Source: Halanaerobiales bacterium
GTDB lineage: Bacteria > Bacillota > Halanaerobiia > Halanaerobiales > JADQBU01
Direction: 5' to 3'
Length of the DNA stretch: 5,141 bases
Assembly: GCA_016278435.1 (NCBI GenBank)
Contig: JADQBU010000120.1
Coordinates: 1 to 5,141, forward strand
Shown here one piece after another: positions 1 through 4,297 of the stretch. Every line of letters starts with the position of its first letter. The first letter of the stretch is position 1. The notes beneath the pieces were generated by a model. The model was given only the letters and a program-made list of their open reading frames with translations. It did no database searches and was not told the DNA's origin. Made by a program: the position numbers and the translations under genes.

Positions 1-14
1 AGGGTTTGCTGTGT

Positions 15-45
15 ATCTACATTTCTATCCCCGAAGCATGTAGAT
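15..45 (-). other. Hairpin just downstream of the B12 aptamer, candidate expression platform
   Basis: Perfect 8-bp inverted repeat: ATCTACAT at 15-22 and ATGTAGAT at 38-45, enclosing a 15-base loop. In the minus-strand transcript it comes 8 bases after the closing helix of the cobalamin aptamer, which is where an expression platform would lie. It is not a classical terminator in that direction, because the bases that follow (ACACAGCAAACCC) have no U-tract. On the plus strand the stem is followed by TTTTAATAAA, so it could instead be a weak terminator for a plus-strand gene off the left edge. The repeat is seen; the role is inferred. Confidence 0.4.
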
Positions 46-53
46 TTTAATAA

Positions 54-208
54 ACAGGCAGGTCTCCTGGCTTACAGCCCCATCCAACCTCACCTTCCCT
101 GAAGATTTCAAGTGGCTAAGGCTCTTACCGGCTGCTTACAGTGGCGGGTCCGCTCAGGTTTTACACCTGATTCCCTATTCTCATCCTATTTTTACTGGAT
201 GCACCTGT
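54..208 (-). promoter_or_regulatory. Cobalamin (B12) riboswitch aptamer
   Basis: Read on the minus strand, this contains the hallmarks of the cobalamin riboswitch in the right order: a 5' closing strand ACAGGTGC (201-208), GGGAA (171-175), a small CAGGTG/CCTG hairpin, the core GACCCGCCACTGTAAGC (134-150), and the B12 box AAGCCAGGAGACCTGCC (57-73). ACAGG (204-208) pairs with CCTGT (54-58) as the closing helix P1. At about 155 bases it is compact but within the range of the family. Such elements bind adenosyl- or other cobalamins and usually turn off B12 synthesis, cobalt or B12 uptake, or B12-independent isoenzyme genes. The controlled gene must lie to the left of the window on the minus strand, so its identity cannot be read. 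No convincing sigma-70 promoter was found between the aptamer and the terminator upstream of it. Confidence 0.95.
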
Positions 209-230
209 AAATTAATATTATGTTTTTAGG

Positions 231-246
231 CCGGCTTTCTTGCCGG
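231..246. other. Small GC-rich hairpin between terminator and riboswitch
   Basis: CCGGC (231-235) pairs with GCCGG (242-246) around a 6-base loop. It stands out in an AT-rich spacer, lying between the terminator of the barrel gene and the start of the B12 aptamer. Neither direction shows a clean U-tract: the minus strand continues CCTAAAAAC and the plus strand TTATTAAA. It may be a secondary or decayed terminator, or the 5' end of the riboswitch leader. Only the inverted repeat is directly seen. Confidence 0.4.
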
Positions 247-255
247 TTATTAAAT

Positions 256-301
256 CAAAATAATAAAGAGCCCCACTTAAATCTTGAAGTTAAGCGGGGC
301 T
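256..301 (-). terminator. Intrinsic terminator of the 181-residue barrel gene
   Basis: On the minus strand AGCCCCGCTTAA pairs with TTAAGTGGGGCT (290-301 with 269-280), a 12-bp stem with one G-U pair and an 8-base loop. It is followed by the U-rich run CTTTATTATTTTG (256-268). It begins 23 bases after the stop codon of the barrel gene. In the plus direction the G-U pair becomes an A-C mismatch and no T-tract follows, so it is directional. It also insulates the B12 riboswitch from barrel transcription. Confidence 0.9.
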
Positions 302-324
302 ATTTAAAGTATGTTAGATTTTAA

Positions 325-870
325 TTAAAATCCGAAGGATACACCAACACTGATCTTGGAATAAGATAATTCTATATCATCAGCTTTTCCATTATTGACA
401 CTGTAAAGAACTTCAGCATTCATACTGTCGGTAACCTGCAGACCGCCGCCGATTCCCCAGTATAAGCCGCCTTTTGTATCAACACCACTAACATCAAGAG
501 AAAACAGATTATAACCAACCTGGCCCAGCAGATAAGGAGCATATTTGCCGCCCATATCGGTGTCAACTTTAACTAAAGCATAGATAGGTGTAAAGTTAAA
601 ATCGTCAGTATCATCTTTAACATTTCTGGCTAACTGATAGGTTAAACCAGCACCCAGGGTCATGTTATCCTGGTAAGGCACCAGATATTCCCCGCTTAAA
701 TAAAATCCATTATCTACATCTTCTGTTACAGTACCATTATCAAGCTGACCATTGAAATCCATACCCATCTTGACAACACCTTTACCGGCAGTCCAGTCAA
801 CAGCAGAAACCATCAAACTCATGGATAAGACCATAACCAGTGCTAATACTAATACGCTTAATTTTCTCAT
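325..870 (-). CDS. Predicted outer-membrane beta-barrel protein, 181 residues
   Basis: A small secreted protein. Residues 1-23 form a typical Sec signal peptide: MRK, a long run of L, V and M, and a VSA|VDW cleavage site. The mature part (about 158 residues) alternates polar and hydrophobic residues, is rich in Gly, Tyr and Asp, and has strand-like segments such as GFYLSGEYLVPY, YALVKVDTDMG, GLYWGIGGGLQV and KISVGVSFGF. The C-terminal Phe after an alternating strand is the usual signal for outer-membrane barrel assembly. Size and pattern fit a small eight-stranded OmpA/OmpX-like barrel (PF13505-like), though no specific family motif was recognised. The ATG start is supported by AGGAGG (877-882) six bases upstream. 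It is transcribed alone, divergently from the other barrel gene, and ends at a strong terminator. The ligand or physiological role is unknown. Confidence 0.85.
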   Translation of the reverse strand: MRKLSVLVLALVMVLSMSLMVSAVDWTAGKGVVKMGMDFNGQLDNGTVTEDVDNGFYLSGEYLVPYQDNMTLGAGLTYQLARNVKDDTDDFNFTPIYALVKVDTDMGGKYAPYLLGQVGYNLFSLDVSGVDTKGGLYWGIGGGLQVTDSMNAEVLYSVNNGKADDIELSYSKISVGVSFGF

Positions 871-957
871 TTTATTCCTCCTAATTTAAGTAAAAAATAT
901 CAAAAATCTATTTAATCAACAATAAACAGCTAAACTTTCCCCGGTTTTCCCCCCTTT

Positions 958-987
958 TTAATAATTTTTCCTGCTATATTACTTCAA
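958..987 (-). promoter_or_regulatory. Probable sigma-70 promoter for the 181-residue barrel gene
   Basis: On the minus strand a TTGAAG -35 box (982-987) is followed after 18 bases by TATTAA (958-963). The bases just upstream of the -35 box (988-1005) are almost entirely A/T on this strand and resemble an UP element. Transcription would begin near a run of six G (949-954), giving a leader of roughly 80 bases. The -10 box matches only four of six consensus positions, so this is a moderate call. Confidence 0.45.
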
Positions 988-1044
988 CAAAAAATAAAAA
1001 AATCCTTCTCATTTTCTAAAATTAAAAACTTCCAAATTTATATA

Positions 1045-1074
1045 TTGACAAATTTACTACTTTAGTAATAAGAT
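1045..1074 (+). promoter_or_regulatory. Probable sigma-70 promoter for the 264-residue barrel gene
   Basis: A perfect TTGACA -35 box (1045-1050) is followed after 18 bases by TAAGAT (1069-1074), four of six matches to TATAAT. AT-rich sequence lies upstream. The expected start near 1081 would give a leader of about 90 bases. The spacer contains a palindrome that could be an operator (annotated separately). Confidence 0.6.
1054..1068. repeat. Palindrome inside the promoter spacer, possible operator
   Basis: TTACTA (1054-1059), CTT, TAGTAA (1063-1068) is a perfect inverted repeat with 6-bp arms around three bases. It fills most of the space between the -35 and -10 boxes of the plus-strand barrel gene, the classical site for a dimeric repressor to block RNA polymerase. 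No particular regulator family could be assigned. AT-rich DNA produces short palindromes by chance, so function is inference. Confidence 0.4.
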
Positions 1075-1173
1075 ATCCGGAAAAATAATCAAAATAAATA
1101 ACATTTTCCAGGAATAAACAAATGTCACCGCACATATTATTAGATAATTAAAAATCATAAGGAGGAGATTTAT

Positions 1174-1968
1174 GTGAAGAAGTATTTACTGGTCCTGATG
1201 GTAATCATGATTTCAGTATTACCCTTCAATGCACTGGCTGCTGATGGTGATTACCAGATAGTGGGTGGTTATCTGTATACAACTCTAGATCCCGGTGATT
1301 TGAATAGTGTAATTGCTAATATCAACGAAATGGGGCAGGAAGTTGAGATTTGGGCTCCGGAATTTATCACGTATAATGACCTGGGCAAAATCGAAGATGG
1401 GCAGGGTTTTTATGTCGGTATTGCCAGAGAACTTGATAATCAGGCTATCGTAACCGGCCAGTATGAGAGATTTTCAACTGATGCAAGTGGATCACTAGTT
1501 TTCAATTTTGAAGAAAATAATCATACAGAATCTTCTTCTGTAAGCTGTTTTAGTTATAATGAAATTAAATTAACAGCAGATTACGATCTGGAAGTTCAGG
1601 GAGTTTCCCTTAATTATTCTCCACGTGTTAATGACTGGTTAACCCTGAACGGTGGGATCGGTTATTACTGGGGCGACCTGGATCTAAATGCTGCAGTAGT
1701 CGGTAAAGTAGACGATGAAAGTGAAAGCCTGTACGACTACTCCAACAATCTTGAACTCGGCAAAAATATCGGCTGGAAACTGGGACTGGGGATTAATAAA
1801 CCATTAAAAGACAATGTAAGCTTCCTCGCCAATCTGAACTACCGTGTCCTCGACCTGGATATTGAAGAAGATGAAGATTTGAATAATCTTCCTGAAGACT
1901 TCCGGCTTCCCACCAGTGATGATTTCAGCGGTTATGAACTGACAGTGGGTATAGGAATCGCTTTTTAA
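1174..1968 (+). CDS. Predicted outer-membrane beta-barrel protein, 264 residues
   Basis: Residues 1-22 are a Sec signal peptide: MKKY, a hydrophobic run LLVLMVIMISVLPF, and cleavage at ALA|ADG. The mature protein (about 242 residues) has alternating strand patterns such as GFYVGIARELD, QAIVTGQYERF, VQGVSLNYSPRV, LTLNGGIGYYWG, IGWKLGLGINKPL and SFLANLNYRVLDL. It ends YELTVGIGIAF with a terminal Phe, so an outer-membrane barrel of about 10-12 strands is likely. A strongly acidic segment around residues 228-250 (IEEDEDLNN... and TSDDFS) would be the last surface loop and could bind cations. The start is GTG, eight bases after GGAGG (1161-1165). The ATG two bases earlier is out of frame and meets TGA at once. 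It is transcribed alone, divergent from the other barrel and convergent with nadE, and is followed by a terminator. No known porin or adhesin motif was recognised. Confidence 0.85.
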   Translation: MKKYLLVLMVIMISVLPFNALAADGDYQIVGGYLYTTLDPGDLNSVIANINEMGQEVEIWAPEFITYNDLGKIEDGQGFYVGIARELDNQAIVTGQYERFSTDASGSLVFNFEENNHTESSSVSCFSYNEIKLTADYDLEVQGVSLNYSPRVNDWLTLNGGIGYYWGDLDLNAAVVGKVDDESESLYDYSNNLELGKNIGWKLGLGINKPLKDNVSFLANLNYRVLDLDIEEDEDLNNLPEDFRLPTSDDFSGYELTVGIGIAF

Positions 1969-2004
1969 AACAAGCCAACAGAAATTACCTTGCAAGAAGC
2001 AGAG

Positions 2005-2040
2005 ACCCTGTAGTCATTACCGGCTACAGGGTTTTATTTC
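2005..2040 (+). terminator. Intrinsic terminator after the 264-residue barrel gene
   Basis: ACCCTGTAG (2005-2013) pairs perfectly with CTACAGGGT (2024-2032), a 9-bp stem with a 10-base loop, followed by TTTTATTTC. It starts 36 bases after the stop codon. The minus-strand nadE gene ends at 2069 and has no other visible hairpin. On that strand the stem is followed by CTCTGCTTC, a poor U-tract, so it could act at most weakly in the nadE direction. Confidence 0.88.
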
Positions 2041-2068
2041 ATCTATTATCAAAAGTTGCCTTAAAAAT

Positions 2069-2818
2069 CTATTTGTTCTCCAGTTGTTCGCGGGCGGGAA
2101 TAGGAATCGGCTGTAGTTTATGGGCTGATTTCCGGTTTAACTCCCCAACCCTGTCCTCAACTTCTTTACGGGCCTCTCCGGTTAAAATGTATTCATCCAG
2201 TTCCTGGTAGGTAATCCCCATCTCATTCTCATCGGTCTGTCCCTGCCAGAGACCGGCTGAAGGTTTTTTCTCAATAATCTCTTCAGGAATATTGAGATGC
2301 TGTGCCAGTTCCCGGACTTCTGTTTTAACCAGCCGTCCCAGAGGCGCCAGGTCGATCCCTCCATCACCATATTTGGTAAAATAACCTGTCTCCAATTCAC
2401 TCCAGTTATCAGTACCAACAACCAGATAATTATCCCGGGCAGCATAATAATAAAGGGTAATCATCCTCAACCTGGGTTTCATATTGGCAATAGCCAGATC
2501 CCCCTCAGTCTTTTCCTGGTCACCTTTGAGGGTCAAAAGAAACTGGTCCAGCACCGGTCCCAGGTCCTTGACAATATACTTTATATCAAAATTACGGGCC
2601 AGCATTTCGGCATCTTCCGCATCCTGTTCATTGCTATAACAGGGCATAATAACCCCTAACACATTATCCGTAAAAGCTTTTTTACATAAAACAGATGTTA
2701 CAGAAGAGTCGATTCCTCCGCTTAAACCAACTACTGCCCCTTTTGCACCCGCGTCCTTAACCTGTTGCTGTAGCCACTGTATCAATGTATTTTCTGCCTG
2801 CCTGTAATCTAGCCCCAT
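2069..2818 (-). CDS. nadE: NH3-dependent NAD+ synthetase
   Basis: Catalyses the last step of NAD+ synthesis in the cytoplasm: deamido-NAD+ + ATP + NH3 to NAD+ + AMP + PPi. The PP-loop ATP pyrophosphatase motif SGGIDSS is at residues 33-39. Other family blocks are NMKPRLRM (112-119), GTDNWSE (135-141), KYGDGG (149-154) and KPSAGLWQGQTDE (185-197), the last contributing to the deamido-NAD and ATP site. At 249 residues it is a single-domain synthetase without the N-terminal nitrilase/glutaminase domain of the long form, so ammonia is the expected nitrogen donor. The ATG start has a GGAGAGG ribosome binding site a few bases upstream. The gene follows pgi by 26 bases with no terminator between, so it is probably co-transcribed. 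It converges on the 264-residue barrel gene. Confidence 0.96.
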   Translation of the reverse strand: MGLDYRQAENTLIQWLQQQVKDAGAKGAVVGLSGGIDSSVTSVLCKKAFTDNVLGVIMPCYSNEQDAEDAEMLARNFDIKYIVKDLGPVLDQFLLTLKGDQEKTEGDLAIANMKPRLRMITLYYYAARDNYLVVGTDNWSELETGYFTKYGDGGIDLAPLGRLVKTEVRELAQHLNIPEEIIEKKPSAGLWQGQTDENEMGITYQELDEYILTGEARKEVEDRVGELNRKSAHKLQPIPIPAREQLENK

Positions 2819-2844
2819 AATTACCTCTCCTCTTATGTATATTT

Positions 2845-4248
2845 TTATAGTATTAAATCATTATTCTTCTGCGGGCGGTTATTAAATTCCTGCTTTTTAT
2901 TCTCATAACCCTTACGGCCCAGAATGCCATATGTATAATGTTTACCCAGCTCAACACCCGGTTGGTTAAAGGCATTTATGTTAAATAGTTCCCCAACAAA
3001 GGCGGTCTGAAGTTCCAGAAGGTAAAGCAGCTGTCCCATAGTAAATTCATTAACTTCCGGAATCTTGATAGTACAGTTCAGTCGGTTTCTTCTGGTTAAA
3101 GCCAGTTCGGTCGCATCTTTTTCAGTTTTAATCAATTTATTGAGAGAGTGACCTCCCAGATATGAAACACCCTCAATCTCCTTATATGCTTCAGGAATTT
3201 CTACCTCAACACCGTAGTCTTCAACCTCCAGAAAGGTTATAACTTTATCATAGGGCCCTTCCATGTATAGCTGGGCCTGTGAGTGCTGGTCGGTAGCACC
3301 CAGGGCCTTGATGGGAGTTGGTCCGACATTTATGATATTTCCCTCTCTATCTACCTCTTTACCCAGGGACTCAGCCCAGAGCTGGCGGTACCAGTCAGCT
3401 ACATCTTTCAGGGAATGAGCATAGGGCATCATAACAGAAAGAGGTTTTCCTCCCTGATAGGCAAGATACTGTAATAAACCGTTCAAATAGGCCGGGTTGG
3501 TCCAGATATCATCATTATCACAAATTTCATCCATAAATCTGGCTCCAGACAGCAGTTCTTTGATATCGATCCCGGCGAAAGCGGCAAATACTAATCCCAC
3601 CGGTGTTAAGACAGAGAAGCGACCGCCTACACCTTCGGGGATAAAGAATGTAGGAAAACCTTCCTTACTGGCAATCTCTATCAAATATCCCGAATCAGCA
3701 CTGGTAGTAGCGATAAAATGGTCAGCCAGGTTATCAATACCCACTTCTTCAATAACCTTCTGTCTGGCTATCAAAAACTGGCTCATCGTTTCTGCCGTGC
3801 CTCCGGATTTAGAGATAACATTAAAAATAGTCTTTTTGATATCAATTGTTTCCAGTAAAGAATTAAATCTTACAGGGTCAACATTATCTGGCACAAAGAT
3901 CCGGGGTCTATTTCCCCGGGATTGATCATTTATATTATAGTAGGGATCATTGAGTGCTGTCTGAAGAGCGATACTCCCCAGAGCAGATCCCCCGATACCC
4001 AGAATTACAAAATTCTCACATTCCGATCTTTCTCTGGCCATCTCCTGGAGTTCTTTTATCAATTCCTCTTCCTGGTAGGGTAGTTTCATAAACCCCAACT
4101 TGTCACCCTGGATTTTTTTGTGTATTTCCCGGACTTTATCACTATACTGGTCTATTCTTTCTTTTTTAATTCCATGTTCTTCACCGATACTTTCGGCAAA
4201 CATATTATTGACATCTAGCCTGATCCTCATTTTATCTTTAATTGTCAT
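2845..4248 (-). CDS. pgi: Glucose-6-phosphate isomerase
   Basis: Interconverts glucose 6-phosphate and fructose 6-phosphate in glycolysis and gluconeogenesis, in the cytoplasm. With the ATG at 4248 the protein has 467 residues, near the usual 450 of Bacillus-type enzymes. Visible blocks are GIGGSALGS (84-92) and ISKSGGTAET (145-154) of the SIS domains that bind the sugar phosphate, and EGVGGRFS (205-212, PGI signature 1). WAESLGK follows, with Glu 293 as the expected catalytic base, then DQHSQAQL with His 322 for ring opening, and FNQPGVELGK (signature 2) with Lys 436. All key residues seem present. An in-frame GTG at 4257 lies inside the ribosome binding site AGAGGTGG (4254-4261), so the ATG nine bases downstream is the better start. 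The C-terminal tail (about 20 residues, rich in K, N and Q) is slightly longer than usual. It is the first gene of a likely pgi-nadE operon with its own promoter. Confidence 0.97.
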   Translation of the reverse strand: MTIKDKMRIRLDVNNMFAESIGEEHGIKKERIDQYSDKVREIHKKIQGDKLGFMKLPYQEEELIKELQEMARERSECENFVILGIGGSALGSIALQTALNDPYYNINDQSRGNRPRIFVPDNVDPVRFNSLLETIDIKKTIFNVISKSGGTAETMSQFLIARQKVIEEVGIDNLADHFIATTSADSGYLIEIASKEGFPTFFIPEGVGGRFSVLTPVGLVFAAFAGIDIKELLSGARFMDEICDNDDIWTNPAYLNGLLQYLAYQGGKPLSVMMPYAHSLKDVADWYRQLWAESLGKEVDREGNIINVGPTPIKALGATDQHSQAQLYMEGPYDKVITFLEVEDYGVEVEIPEAYKEIEGVSYLGGHSLNKLIKTEKDATELALTRRNRLNCTIKIPEVNEFTMGQLLYLLELQTAFVGELFNINAFNQPGVELGKHYTYGILGRKGYENKKQEFNNRPQKNNDLIL

Positions 4249-4268
4249 AATTACCACCTCTAAATTTT

Positions 4269-4297
4269 AGTATATATTTAATTGGAAATGATTTCAA
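4269..4297 (-). promoter_or_regulatory. Sigma-70 promoter of pgi-nadE, overlapping the jetD stop codon
   Basis: On the minus strand TTGAAA (4292-4297) is followed after exactly 17 bases by TATACT (4269-4274). Each hexamer has five of six consensus matches. The TGA stop of the upstream jetD-like gene (4294-4296) lies inside the -35 box. Transcription would start near 4262, directly ahead of the ribosome binding site, so the pgi leader would be only about 14 bases. There is no terminator between jetD and pgi, so read-through from jetD is also possible. Confidence 0.75.

Larger units (their letters stand above)
871..1173. other. AT-rich divergent promoter region between two barrel genes
   Basis: A 303-base non-coding spacer serving both divergent genes. 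It holds a probable minus-strand promoter (958-987), a probable plus-strand promoter (1045-1074) with an internal palindrome, and the two ribosome binding sites at its ends. A C-rich patch lies at 939-954. A weak inverted repeat, ACATTT (1101-1106) with AAATGT (1120-1125), lies in the plus-strand leader. No open reading frame with a credible start and ribosome binding site was seen inside it. Confidence 0.7.

Noticed and set aside
54..208. Reading this structured region as a tRNA or other structural RNA gene
   Set aside because: The B12 box, the GACCCGCCACTGT core and the P1 pairing on the minus strand identify a cobalamin riboswitch. No acceptor-stem or cloverleaf pattern is present.
1804..1995. 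63-residue minus-strand reading frame over the end of the 264-residue barrel gene
   Set aside because: It is antisense to the barrel coding region, with no ribosome binding site and no domain.
2005..2040. The hairpin as a full bidirectional terminator also serving nadE
   Set aside because: On the minus strand the stem is followed by CTCTGCTTC rather than a U-tract, so efficient termination of nadE there is not supported.
2182..2659. Overlapping reading frames inside nadE on both strands (2182-2445 minus, 2297-2659 plus)
   Set aside because: Both overlap conserved nadE motifs in other frames and show no translation signals or domain pattern.
3497..3925. 142-residue plus-strand reading frame opposite pgi
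   Set aside because: It lies fully antisense to a well-conserved enzyme, has no ribosome binding site or recognisable domain, and is explained as a shadow frame.
4255..4257. GTG as the pgi start codon (470-residue version)
   Set aside because: It lies inside the AGAGGTGG ribosome binding site. The ATG at 4248 has correct spacing to that site.
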